A DNA stretch of 49,374 bases from Chitinispirillales bacterium (GCA_031281485.1 JAITFI010000099.1:1-49374); one strand, 5' to 3'. Shown: positions 14,672 through 22,646, numbered from the stretch's first letter. The notes: generated by a model from the sequence alone, not told the origin. Program-made: numbers and translations.

Positions 14672-14729
14672 TAAAATCTTTTAAATAAAAATCTTTAAAA
14701 TCTTTAAAATCTTTAAAAATCTTTTTTAG
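14672..14729. repeat. Tandem AAAATCTTT units
   Basis: At least four near-identical AAAATCTTT units follow the ATPase gene and run directly into the palindromic cassette. A shorter form of the same AATCTTTT track precedes the cassette at 49.18 kb, so it seems to belong to the repeat unit. Confidence 0.75.
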
Positions 14730-14904
14730 ACGAAGCCTTCGGCTTCATAGGATATGCGGGGCTAAACCCCGCATATATAAAATCAAAGTCAAAAGCTAAA
14801 AACGCCGATTTTGACTTTGACTTTGACGTTGACTTTATATGCGGGGTTTAGCCCCGCATATCCTATGGAAGGGCGCGATTTATCGCGCCCTTCCGTCTAA
14901 AAAA
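14730..14904. repeat. Composite palindromic intergenic repeat, full copy (II)
   Basis: Order of parts: AGAC, hairpin GAAGCC-ttc-GGCTTC (14732-14746), TCATAG, palindrome 14752-14776 (ATATGCGGGG arms), AAATCAAAGTCAAA, a central spacer, TTTGACTTTGACTTTGACG, palindrome 14837-14861, CCTATG, palindrome 14867-14894 (GGAAGGGCGCG arms), then GTCTAAAAAAG. Apart from the terminal hairpins, the left half is the reverse complement of the right half. The unit is thus a large inverted repeat made of smaller palindromes. It ends only about 25 bases before rfbD. Confidence 0.92.
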
Positions 14905-14929
14905 GAATTTAAAGAATTTGACTTTTATT

Positions 14930-15793
14930 ATGAAACTACTAATAATAGGCTCAACCGGTCAATTAGGCGGCGATTTCGTCAAGATAGCGGGACTGCAAGG
15001 CCATTCCGTTATTCCGATCGACTACCCGCAGATTGACATACGCGACAAATCATCCGTAGAATCCGCTGTCAATAATTCCGCCCCTGACGCCGTAATAAAT
15101 TGCGCCGCGTTTACCGCCGTTGACGACTGCGAGACGAACCGCGAGGCGGCCTTCGCGTTGAACGCCGACGCTTGTAAGAATTTGGCGCTTGCCGCCAAGG
15201 GGTTGGCGTCTCTGTTGATACACATTAGTACGGATTACGTCTTCGACGGCGCCGCGTCGTCGCCCTACACAGAAGATTGCCCGACGAATCCGCAAACGGT
15301 CTACGGGCAGTCTAAACTGCGCGGGGAGGAGATTATAGCCGATCTGTATGCCGACGGCAGCATGATCTTTAGGATCGCGTGGCTCTACGGAGCGGGCGGC
15401 GCTAACTTTGTCAAGACGATCCGCCGCGTCGCACGGTCTAACCGACAAGAAAATAAGCCGCTCAAAGTGGTGAACGACCAGTTCGGGACGCCCACTTGGA
15501 CGGTCAGCGTCTGCCGGCAGATACTGTCGGTCATTGACATTGGGGAACGCGGTATCTTTCACGCTACGAGCGAGGGGGCGTGTACTTGGTTTGACTTCGC
15601 GAGGGAGATCGTCGGCGCCGACGGTATCGGCGCCGACGTTTTGCCCTGTACGACGGAGGAATTTCCGCGCAAGGCCCCGCGTCCGCGCTACAGCGTGCTG
15701 GAAAACGCGAGGCTCAAAGCGTTAAATATGCATATCATGCCGGATTGGCGTGAGGCGTTTCACGAGTTTTTGTCTACGGAGGGGAGAGTATAA
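14930..15793 (+). CDS. rfbD: dTDP-4-dehydrorhamnose reductase
   Basis: An extended SDR enzyme of 287 residues that reduces dTDP-4-keto-L-rhamnose to dTDP-L-rhamnose. N-terminal NAD(P) motif GSTGQLG (7-13); INCAAFTAVDDCE, HISTDYVFDG and the catalytic YGQSK (near residue 124) follow; NDQFGTPTW is a family hallmark. The ATG at 14930 gives the usual RfbD N-terminus; a TTG four codons upstream is less likely. There is no convincing Shine-Dalgarno sequence, unlike the neighbours. The stop overlaps the first base of rfbB (TAATG). rfbA and rfbC are not in this window. Product feeds O-antigen or exopolysaccharide synthesis. Confidence 0.95.
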   Translation: MKLLIIGSTGQLGGDFVKIAGLQGHSVIPIDYPQIDIRDKSSVESAVNNSAPDAVINCAAFTAVDDCETNREAAFALNADACKNLALAAKGLASLLIHISTDYVFDGAASSPYTEDCPTNPQTVYGQSKLRGEEIIADLYADGSMIFRIAWLYGAGGANFVKTIRRVARSNRQENKPLKVVNDQFGTPTWTVSVCRQILSVIDIGERGIFHATSEGACTWFDFAREIVGADGIGADVLPCTTEEFPRKAPRPRYSVLENARLKALNMHIMPDWREAFHEFLSTEGRV

Positions 15794-16791
15794 TGAAAGA
15801 AATATTGGTAACGGGCGGCGCCGGGTTCATCGGCTCGAATTTCATCCACGCCATGCTGAACAACCGCGACGACATCGCTATTGTCAACTACGACCTATTG
15901 ACGTATGCCGGATGTTTAGAGAACCTAAACGATGTTGAGAACAACCCCCGGTACGCGTTCATCCGGGGCGACATCTGTGACGCCGCGTCGGTAAAGAGCG
16001 TATTCAACAGACACGACTTTGAAGCGGTGGTGCACTTCGCCGCGGAGAGCCACGTGGACAAGAGCATATCTGGGCCGGCGCGGTTCGTCGAGACAAACGT
16101 CCTAGGCACGCAGATCCTGTTGCAGACAGCGAAGGATGTGTGGGGAGGGGCGCGCCGCGACTTCAGCGGGAGGCGCTTCATCCACATATCGACGGACGAG
16201 GTCTACGGGTCGCTTGAGGAGGAGGGGGCGCGCTTCACGGAGTCCACGCCGCTTGCCCCGAACAGCCCGTACTCGGCCTCTAAAGCGGGCAGCGACCTCT
16301 TGGCGCGCGCCTACTTCGAGACCTACGGGTTTCCGGTCATTGTCACCCGTTGCTCAAACAACTACGGCCCGTACCAATTTCCCGAGAAGCTTATCCCGCT
16401 TATGATCATGAACGCCTTGAACAACAGACCGCTGCCCGTCTACGGCGACGGCATGAACGTAAGGGACTGGATACACGTGAGCGACCACTGCCGCGCCGTG
16501 GAGGCCGTATTGGAAAATGGCAGAGCGGGGGAGGTGTACAACATCGGCGGGAGCAATGAGATGCGCAACATTGACATAGTCAAAATCATATTGTCTCTGC
16601 TCGAAAAGCCGGAGAGCCTGATATCGTTTGTCACCGATAGGTTGGGGCACGACAAGCGGTACGCCGTTGACGCATCTAAGATCAAAGAGGAACTGGGGTG
16701 GGCGCCTGCTATGGAGTTTGAGGCGGGACTCCGTGAGACCATCAAATGGTATATATACAGGAACGGCAAACTGCCGCCCGCTTCTTTATAA
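15793..16791 (+). CDS. rfbB: dTDP-glucose 4,6-dehydratase
   Basis: 332 residues, cytosolic extended SDR enzyme converting dTDP-glucose to dTDP-4-keto-6-deoxyglucose in rhamnose synthesis. Rossmann motif GGAGFIG (8-14), HFAAESHVDKSI, catalytic STDEVYG, SPYSASKAGSD with the Tyr/Lys pair, SNNYGPYQFPEKLIPLMI and GDGMNVRDWIHVSDH are all standard. A GGAGGGGAGAG stretch provides a strong ribosome binding site inside the end of rfbD. The gene forms a two-gene operon with rfbD. An inverted repeat (16803-16842) lies 12 bases after its stop. Confidence 0.97.
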   Translation: MKEILVTGGAGFIGSNFIHAMLNNRDDIAIVNYDLLTYAGCLENLNDVENNPRYAFIRGDICDAASVKSVFNRHDFEAVVHFAAESHVDKSISGPARFVETNVLGTQILLQTAKDVWGGARRDFSGRRFIHISTDEVYGSLEEEGARFTESTPLAPNSPYSASKAGSDLLARAYFETYGFPVIVTRCSNNYGPYQFPEKLIPLMIMNALNNRPLPVYGDGMNVRDWIHVSDHCRAVEAVLENGRAGEVYNIGGSNEMRNIDIVKIILSLLEKPESLISFVTDRLGHDKRYAVDASKIKEELGWAPAMEFEAGLRETIKWYIYRNGKLPPASL

Positions 16792-16802
16792 AACGCAGTG
16801 AA

Positions 16803-16842
16803 ACGCCGGTCCGTTTCAGAACCAAACATTTAGGACCGGCGT
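16803..16842. promoter_or_regulatory. Perfect inverted repeat, candidate activator site upstream of a sigma-54 promoter
   Basis: ACGCCGGTCC (16803-16812) and GGACCGGCGT (16833-16842) are exact reverse complements separated by 20 bases. No T run follows, so a rho-independent terminator for rfbB is not well supported. It lies about 75-113 bases upstream of the start predicted from the sigma-54 promoter, the usual place for an enhancer-binding protein site. Confidence 0.55.
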
Positions 16843-16888
16843 CGCCCCCAAAAAGCCGCAAATCACCGTAATTAGCAAATCCCGTACA

Positions 16889-16905
16889 TTGGCACGCCGT
16901 TTGCA
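16889..16905 (+). promoter_or_regulatory. Sigma-54 (-24/-12) promoter of the hsp20 gene
   Basis: TTGGCACGCCGTTTGCA matches the consensus YTGGCACGN4TTGCW completely, with the essential GG (16891-16892) and GC (16903-16904) separated by exactly 10 bases. Predicted transcription start is near 16916, giving a ~73-base leader. Recognised directly in the sequence; the activator is unknown. Confidence 0.88.
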
Positions 16906-16988
16906 ATAATGTATTGACGTGAAGGGAAGCCGTAGCCAATACGGATAAACAACAAACAAAAACATAAACCAATAACAAGGAGGCTGTT

Positions 16989-17408
16989 ATGAGTGCACTA
17001 GTTATGCGTCCGGTTCCGTCTGTGGCTGATTTCTTCAGCATCTTCGACAGAGTCTTCGGCGACAGGTCGCTAACCGACGACCGCGCGGACTACAGGGTGC
17101 AGCCGCGCATGGACGTCTCCGAAGAGGAGAACAAGTACGCCGTCACGCTCGACATCCCCGGTCTGGCCAAGGAGGACATCTCCATAAAGGTCGAGAACGG
17201 CACGATGAAGATCGAGGGAGAGCGCAAAGAGGAGCGTACCGGAAAGTACCACCTGACAGAGCGCACCTACGGCCGCATCTACAGGAGTTTCGCGCTGCCC
17301 GACGACGTAGACGCGGAGAAGATCGAGGCCAAAGCGAACAACGGAGTGCTGGAGATCAGCTTGCCCAAAAACCAGAAGGCGCTGCCGGTCGAGATCAAGA
17401 TCAAGTAA
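16989..17408 (+). CDS. Small heat shock protein, Hsp20 family
   Basis: 139 residues forming one alpha-crystallin domain: DVSEEENKYAVTLDIPGLAK, EDISIKVENGTMKIEGERKE, RTYGRIYRSFALPDDVDAEK and NNGVLEISLPK (the A-x-x-x-N-G-V-L-x-I/V motif), with a short PVEIKIK tail. Such proteins are ATP-independent holdases that bind unfolding proteins in the cytosol. AAGGAGG lies 5 bases before the ATG, so translation should be strong. Transcription probably depends on sigma-54 (promoter at 16889-16905). E. coli ibpB also has a reported sigma-54 promoter, so this mode has precedent. It is monocistronic, as far as can be seen. Confidence 0.96.
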   Translation: MSALVMRPVPSVADFFSIFDRVFGDRSLTDDRADYRVQPRMDVSEEENKYAVTLDIPGLAKEDISIKVENGTMKIEGERKEERTGKYHLTERTYGRIYRSFALPDDVDAEKIEAKANNGVLEISLPKNQKALPVEIKIK

Positions 17409-17486
17409 GCGGCACGCACAGCGGAAGTTTGACGGCGATGATGGGGGGCGGGTTTGCGGACCTTGCCTCCCGATTTATTTAGGTTA

Positions 17487-17583
17487 TTATTCCTCGACCC
17501 ACTCCCCAACCCGCCGCGTCTTATCGTCTATCGCGATCCCCATCCTCATTAAATATCGTACGTCTGCCCAGCGAGGGTCTCCC
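17487..17583 (-). pseudogene. 3' relic of an AAA-ATPase-like/PD-(D/E)XK protein gene
   Basis: The minus strand reads DPRWADVRYLMRMGIAIDDK then TRRVGEWVEE and a stop. The intact protein at 18444-20039 ends in GIAIDDKTRRVGEWVEG. The nucleotide match over the last ~50 bases is nearly exact, while the preceding bases differ, so this is the tail of a diverged relative. Nothing else of the gene remains; the HEPN gene ends right beside it. Confidence 0.75.
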
Positions 17584-17982
17584 CTACGTCCTTTTGAGCG
17601 CTTCCATAACTTTCTTTTCTACCATATTGGCGAATGAAAAAAAATCCTTTACTTGCTCAACAGTCGGCATTAGCCAATCATCCGACAATCTAGTATCACA
17701 GGGATATCTTGACTCCAAATAGATATCGTTTATCAGCACTAAAAAATCCTCGTTAAGCTCTAAGTTCGTTACCTCTTTTATTGTTCCATACAGCGTCAGC
17801 AAGTTATGTGTTCTTGCTATAGGTTTTTCGTAATTCAGTATCAGTGCTTTAAAAAATTTCTCTATTGCTTGTTGACAAAGAAACGCCGCGACACCCGTTA
17901 AATCGGGTTTTTCTATAATTTCGTATACGGCCGATAGATCCCTTTGCGCAAATCTAACCCATGCGTTAATCTGCTTTTTCAT
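17584..17982 (-). CDS. HEPN-domain protein of an MNT/HEPN pair (module 2)
   Basis: 132 residues from ATG 17982, preceded by an AAAGG-type site; longer in-frame starts lie inside the nucleotidyltransferase gene. Typical HEPN features: WVRFAQRDLSAVYEI, AAFLCQQAIEKFFKALIL and ARTHNLLTLYGTI, with the conserved R-x-H. It overlaps the nucleotidyltransferase gene by 17 bases. It belongs to a different HEPN subgroup from module 1 (which has RSYYSIFHAM), so the two modules are not recent duplicates. Likely an RNase toxin or the substrate-binding partner of the nucleotidyltransferase. Confidence 0.85.
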   Translation of the reverse strand: MKKQINAWVRFAQRDLSAVYEIIEKPDLTGVAAFLCQQAIEKFFKALILNYEKPIARTHNLLTLYGTIKEVTNLELNEDFLVLINDIYLESRYPCDTRLSDDWLMPTVEQVKDFFSFANMVEKKVMEALKRT

Positions 17983-18307
17983 ATAACACCTTTCCAGTCT
18001 TCTCAATTTCATCAATAAAATAATTTCCATCGCTCTTAATGATATTGTACTCTTCTCTCGAGTAAACAAGGATATCCAAAGCAACCATATAGTTTATGTT
18101 TCTTACGAGTCTATTGATAATTAACTTTTTTTCCGCTCTTTCTTGATACGTTTTAGCGACATCGTTATTATCGAGTATCACCACCATATCGATATCGCTG
18201 TCTTCCGTGGCGGTACCGTTGGCGTGGGAACCGAACAGTATTATTCGATACGGGTCGGATTGCTTTATGGCCTCTACTAACGGGTTGATGTAGTCACGTT
18301 TCTTCAT
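17966..18307 (-). CDS. Minimal nucleotidyltransferase (MntA-like, module 2)
   Basis: 113 residues with the complete Pol-beta catalytic signature GSHANGTATEDSDID starting at residue 26. The following VVILDNNDV and the ALDILVYSREEYNIIKSD segment carry the third acidic residue (D in ALDILV). AAAGGAG lies 5 bases before the ATG. By analogy with MNT/HEPN systems it modifies the adjacent HEPN protein with AMP. Transcribed away from the AAA-ATPase gene 3' end with AT-rich sequence between. Confidence 0.88.
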   Translation of the reverse strand: MKKRDYINPLVEAIKQSDPYRIILFGSHANGTATEDSDIDMVVILDNNDVAKTYQERAEKKLIINRLVRNINYMVALDILVYSREEYNIIKSDGNYFIDEIEKTGKVLYEKAD

Positions 18308-18443
18308 AATAGCTCCTTTACAACGGCTCTTAATGTTTTCGATTAATCCAAAATATAAAATAAGTTATGGTAGCAGATGCGGCCAATATCTTTATTTATT
18401 AAAATAATACAATTTTGTTATTATTGCAATTTTTTTGTATCGG

Positions 18444-20039
18444 CTACCCCTCGACCCACTCCCCAACCCGCCGCGTCTTATCGTCAATCGCGATCCCCAG
18501 TTTTCTCGCGTTTTTGTACGGATCGGCGTATTGGTTGTCGTTCATCTGTTTCATGGCTTCGGCCGCTTTCGCCGCGCAATCGTCGTTGCGGGCTACTTTT
18601 ATTTCTATTACCCACGGTATGCCTTTGTGCATAATCTGTAAATCGGAGCGCCCCTTGCTGCCATGCAGTTCGCCGAACGCCAGCACGTTGCAACCGCGCA
18701 GGAAGGTCAGAATGTTAGAGCGGTATAGCCATTCTTGTATGGATAAATCCAATCCGGTATGCGCCAATCCCTGTTTGGCGGCAGCGGTGTAGTCGTCGTA
18801 CGGAATGCTTGCCAAGAGGTTGTCGATGGTATCGACAAGAAGTTTGCCGTTTCCCTCAAAGAGCGCGCGTTGGAGCGGGGCGCATAGGTCAATGTATTCA
18901 CCGTTGGATTGCAGTATGTTTTTATAGACTAATTCGGACATGGAGTTGAGCACTTCGGTATTGGGGTAGTCAAGCGAGAAGTCGCCGGAGATACCTTCGC
19001 GGAGCGTCAGGTATCCGGTTTGATATAGAAAACTCTCCGGCGACGCGGTCTCGATTTCGCCCGGTCTACGTGCAAAATCCCGCGATACCTGAATCCCTCT
19101 GAATTGTTCGACAGTAAGCCGTCTGTCTTTCATGTAATCGGCTATTATTTTCGTGCCTCCGCTGTCTATCCAATAATTCGAAAGACTGTTATCGCCGAAA
19201 AAACTGAGTACCGAAAACGGACAATATACCTTGTGTATACCATCAAAACAGAATCCGTTGTAGTAGGTTCTTAGCCTATCTACCAATTCATCGGTTGATG
19301 TATTTAAATCCAACGCGGCGGCCTCAAGATGTTCTTGAAAGTAATCGATAAGTTCTTTCTCGGTGTATCCCAATAGCGTACCGAATTTCCTATCGAGTGA
19401 AATATCGTTCAGATTGTTCAGCGTCGAGAAGACTCCGGCTTTGGTAAATTTGGAAATTCCTGTCATAAATAAAAAGCGTATGTGCCGTTCGTTCGCTTTC
19501 AATTGCGTGTAATAATCCCTCATAATATCGCGGACTTCCTGTGCTGTTGGTGGCTTGTTGTAGAAATCTAGAAACGGCTTGTCGTACTCATCGACAATTA
19601 CAACAATCGGTTTGTTATTCTTTTTGGAGACCTCAACGATTATATTTGCCAACATTATTCCGGGTACGGTCAATCCGTCAAGGTTTATTCCGTACTCTTC
19701 GGCAATTTTTTTTGTTTGCCATATTAGTGTTTCCATGACACCGCTGATTCCGGCGTTGGTGGACACCATGCTCATATCCAAGTGGATAACCGGATAGCTC
19801 TCCCACTCCCAATCGGTCTTCGAGATGGCCAATCCCTCAAAAAGCTCCCGCTTCCCGCTAAACAGCGCGTCAAGCGTCCAGCATAAGAGCGACTTGCCAA
19901 ACCTACGTGGACGGGAGAGGAAGTACTGAATCATTGATCCGGATACCAATTCGTAGATCACGTCCGTCTTATCAACGTACAAGGCGTTTCTTTTGCGGAT
20001 AGTTTCAAATACCTGTATCCCGGTCGATAATTGTTTCAT
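18444..20039 (-). CDS. AAA-ATPase-like / PD-(D/E)XK nuclease family protein
   Basis: 531 residues from ATG 20039, chosen because AGGAGG lies 7 bases upstream; an ATG at 20060 would remove that site. The N-terminal AAA-ATPase_like domain opens with the typical GIQVFETIRKRNALYVDKTD and has RPRRFGKSLLCWTL, a Walker A variant of the family (PRRFGKS), then IVVIVDEYDKPFLDFYN as Walker B. The C-terminus contains GRSDLQIMHKGIPWVIEIKV, the D-x(n)-E-x-K core of a PD-(D/E)XK nuclease domain. These proteins are abundant in gut Fibrobacter, Bacteroidetes and Clostridia. Their role is unknown; mobile or defence functions are suspected. Two decayed relatives lie on either side (17487-17583 and 22180-22570). 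Confidence 0.93.
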   Translation of the reverse strand: MKQLSTGIQVFETIRKRNALYVDKTDVIYELVSGSMIQYFLSRPRRFGKSLLCWTLDALFSGKRELFEGLAISKTDWEWESYPVIHLDMSMVSTNAGISGVMETLIWQTKKIAEEYGINLDGLTVPGIMLANIIVEVSKKNNKPIVVIVDEYDKPFLDFYNKPPTAQEVRDIMRDYYTQLKANERHIRFLFMTGISKFTKAGVFSTLNNLNDISLDRKFGTLLGYTEKELIDYFQEHLEAAALDLNTSTDELVDRLRTYYNGFCFDGIHKVYCPFSVLSFFGDNSLSNYWIDSGGTKIIADYMKDRRLTVEQFRGIQVSRDFARRPGEIETASPESFLYQTGYLTLREGISGDFSLDYPNTEVLNSMSELVYKNILQSNGEYIDLCAPLQRALFEGNGKLLVDTIDNLLASIPYDDYTAAAKQGLAHTGLDLSIQEWLYRSNILTFLRGCNVLAFGELHGSKGRSDLQIMHKGIPWVIEIKVARNDDCAAKAAEAMKQMNDNQYADPYKNARKLGIAIDDKTRRVGEWVEG

Positions 20040-20156
20040 TTTTGGGCCTCCTATACTCATAAAATACTATTCTGCGGGCTGTAAGTCAAGGTTAAACGAT
20101 AAAAAAACCTAAATTCAAAGCCTGAACCCATCCTCCCCAAAAAATTCACAAAAACC

Positions 20157-20186
20157 TTGATTCCCAGCATACCGGAATATTATTTT
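20157..20186 (+). promoter_or_regulatory. Probable housekeeping promoter of the CsgG-like/BACON gene
   Basis: TTGATT at 20157-20162, 18-base spacer, TATTTT at 20181-20186. It lies within the 5' flank of the AAA-ATPase gene, which is repeated at 22.63-22.68 kb. The rest of the 20061-20381 gap has a short open stretch (20226-20336) reading TWLNPDDESTRAALEELRDG before a stop, reminiscent of the end of a small antitoxin but without a start codon; no other gene is seen. Confidence 0.45.
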
Positions 20187-20381
20187 AGTATAGATAGATG
20201 AAACCTGCCCATAATAACGGCCTGACGGACGTTCCGGCAAGCCGGTAACAGCGGGACGGCGACGTGGCTTAACCCCGATGACGAATCAACACGTGCCGCT
20301 CTTGAGGAATTAAGAGATGGCAAAACCATCGGATAGCTAATATCATCTGTAATTCAACCAATAATAAGGGGTCTTCCGTAA

Positions 20382-22166
20382 ATGACGTCATTCGTAAAAA
20401 CTCTCGTCAAAAGCACCCTCGCGCTAAGCGTCATCTGTGCCGCCGCGTTCGCGCAACCCAAGCCCAAAGCCGCCGTCTACATCATGGGCAACCCCGAAGG
20501 CCGCGACGCCATCCGGTCAGCGGTCAATACCTTTTTAATTAAGAGCGGCAAGTATCAGATGATAGCCGTGGATGCCATAGACTTTGTGGCGCAGGAGCAG
20601 AAACGGCAGATGAGCGGATCTGTGTCGGACGGCGACATCGCCGCGCTCGGTCGGGACGCGGGCGCGGAGTACGTGTGCGTAGTGCAACGCTCGGAACTCG
20701 ACGGCACCTCATACGTGGCGATGAGGATGGTGAGCGTCCAAAGCAAAGTGGCGGAGTTCGCGGATATGGTGGAACTGCCTCGCGGGACGAAAGTCATTAG
20801 CGTTATTGAGAGGCAGATCAATACGATGCTGGGGATAAGTTCCGACGAGGAACAAGGCGGCGGGTATGAGCAGGCATCCGAATTGCCGAGCCATAGGAAA
20901 CCGTTGCTACCTACGGTATCGTATTTGCGAATAAACGGTCAAAGCGAGACTGACGTTTCTTTTGGTTCCGCCGGTGGCATGAAAACGCTTACCGTGAGTA
21001 CGGACGGCAGCAGTTACGACATTACTTTTGTGCCCGCTTGGTGTTCGGTAGACAAATATGGGGCGTCGTTTTCGCTAACTTGCACCCCAAACCAAACTAC
21101 GGAGTACCGCAATGATTGGTTTAATGTCACATCAGGGGACAAAACCGTGAAAGTAACCGTCTCTCAAAGCAATGTCTCCGGTTCCGATAGGGTATCGTCC
21201 GCGAAAAGCGATTTCGATGTACCGTTGTCTGCGAGAGCGCATCGGATAGGTGTTTCTGCAGATTATTCATATGGTATTAGTTTTAGCAGGGAACATGCGT
21301 TTGATTCTATCGCGCCGGCCGATCTTGATTTGAAACACTTCTCCACATTGAGTTTGTCAATGGGGCTGAATTTGTATAAAAGTATAAACGCGTACATTGA
21401 TCTTGGAATAAAGGACAAAGGGGTTAAAAACGCGATAGAATGGGCGGGTAGAGTCGGTTCAAAATATTTTGAATTGCAAATAGACTACAACTTCATTGCC
21501 GGAGAAGTACTTTATTGGAATGACGCGAATATCGGGGTGAACAAAAACAGTCCGCCGGATTTGAAAGCTAATTACGATCAAACATGGATGACAGTTGCTC
21601 TAATGTACTCGATCCCCTTTTACATTAGGCCGAATTCTGCGCCGTTCAAGGCTGGCCTTTTTTATAATCACGCTGAAGTTCCGGCGCTCGTTTGGGTTAA
21701 TTATGAGAGTGAGGATAAAGAGAATAGGTTTGCGTTTCTAGATAAAAGTTGTCCGGTAACGACGTTTGGCGTACGTCTTAATTGTACTCTTAACCGAAGC
21801 GCTATTGATGGCGCGGAGGGTCTTTCACGCGGGTGGACGGTAAGATTGCCTTTTTGGTTTATTTTTGATTGGGGCTACGGTTATGCCGATCCGGACAAGA
21901 GCGTGATTGCACAGGCAACGGAAAAAGGCGGACACTATTCTAAGTATAGTTTTCCAACATTCTACATGGGTGGTCGGTTGACTCTTTTGGCGGCGTTTTT
22001 TAATAGATTTACCGAAAACAATATTGTACACGTTGGTTTAGGGTTTGGACTTAATGGAGTAGGTTATGTGAAAAATGAGCAGAATAATGGGAAAGATTTT
22101 AATAATTGGAGCAGTGTAACCGTTGCTGGTTGGACACCGGTTGTTCGCGTGGGGTACGTATGGTAA
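20382..22166 (+). CDS. Exported protein: CsgG/LpoB-like domain, BACON-like domain, beta-barrel-like C-terminus
   Basis: 594 residues with a signal peptide (KSTLALSVICAAAFAQ, cleavage after AFA). Residues ~27-155 resemble the CsgG/LpoB fold: AAVYIMGNPEGRDAIRSAVN, MIAVDAIDFVAQEQKRQMSG, ALGRDAGAEYVCVVQRSEL. Residues ~180-275 look like a BACON domain (VSYLRINGQSETDVSF, LTVSTDGSSYDITFVPAWCS, DWFNVTSGDKTVKVTVSQ). The last ~300 residues have alternating aromatic strands and end in VRVGYVW, a terminal aromatic as in outer-membrane barrels. Inference: an outer-membrane protein with periplasmic or surface sensing/binding domains. Function unknown. It lies between an intact and a degraded copy of the AAA-ATPase gene. 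Confidence 0.8.
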   Translation: MTSFVKTLVKSTLALSVICAAAFAQPKPKAAVYIMGNPEGRDAIRSAVNTFLIKSGKYQMIAVDAIDFVAQEQKRQMSGSVSDGDIAALGRDAGAEYVCVVQRSELDGTSYVAMRMVSVQSKVAEFADMVELPRGTKVISVIERQINTMLGISSDEEQGGGYEQASELPSHRKPLLPTVSYLRINGQSETDVSFGSAGGMKTLTVSTDGSSYDITFVPAWCSVDKYGASFSLTCTPNQTTEYRNDWFNVTSGDKTVKVTVSQSNVSGSDRVSSAKSDFDVPLSARAHRIGVSADYSYGISFSREHAFDSIAPADLDLKHFSTLSLSMGLNLYKSINAYIDLGIKDKGVKNAIEWAGRVGSKYFELQIDYNFIAGEVLYWNDANIGVNKNSPPDLKANYDQTWMTVALMYSIPFYIRPNSAPFKAGLFYNHAEVPALVWVNYESEDKENRFAFLDKSCPVTTFGVRLNCTLNRSAIDGAEGLSRGWTVRLPFWFIFDWGYGYADPDKSVIAQATEKGGHYSKYSFPTFYMGGRLTLLAAFFNRFTENNIVHVGLGFGLNGVGYVKNEQNNGKDFNNWSSVTVAGWTPVVRVGYVW

Positions 22167-22179
22167 ATAAATTGTTCCC

Positions 22180-22570
22180 CTACCCCTCGACCCACTCCCC
22201 AACCCGCCGCGTCTTATCGTCAATCGCGATCCCCAGTTTTCTCGCGTTTTTGTACGGATCGGCGTATTGGTTGTCGTCTATCTGTTTCAGAGCCTCGGCT
22301 GCCTTCGCCGCGCAGTCGTTGTTGCGGGCGACTTTTATTTCTATTACCTACGGTATGCCCTTGTGCATAAGCCCCTTGCTGCCATGCAATTCTCCGAACG
22401 CCAGAATGTTGCAACCGCGCAAAACCTCTCGAAACCTGAAAGCCCCGAAACTGCTCAACTGTCAGATTCCGATCTTTCATGTAATTGGCTATTACCGTAG
22501 TGCTACCGTTGTTCATCCAGTGATCTAAGAATAGAAAACTCTCAAAAAATTAAGCATTTTTAGGCCTCCT
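22180..22570 (-). pseudogene. Degraded copy of the AAA-ATPase-like/PD-(D/E)XK gene
   Basis: The first ~240 bases (22180-22420) align closely to the 3' end of the gene at 18444, including the KKR/GIAIDD tail and the nuclease core region. They then jump to sequence matching about 19085-19175 (QFRGIQVSR and VIANYMKDR) and then to the 5' end with its AGGAGG site. The retained start reads only MLNFLRVFYS before a stop. About 1.2 kb of the middle is missing. Even the upstream flank (TCCTATACTAATAAAATACT and the CAAAAAACTTGATT promoter) is shared with the intact copy, so gene plus promoter region were duplicated. Confidence 0.88.
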
Positions 22571-22646
22571 ATACTAATAAAATACTATTCTGCGGGGGGG
22601 TAAGTCAAGGTCTGAACCCATCCCCCCAAAAAAATTCACAAAAAAC

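Noticed and set aside
16803-16842. Inverted repeat as a rho-independent terminator of rfbB
   Set aside because: The 20-base loop is too long and no T run follows on the plus strand; a regulatory site for the sigma-54 promoter fits better.
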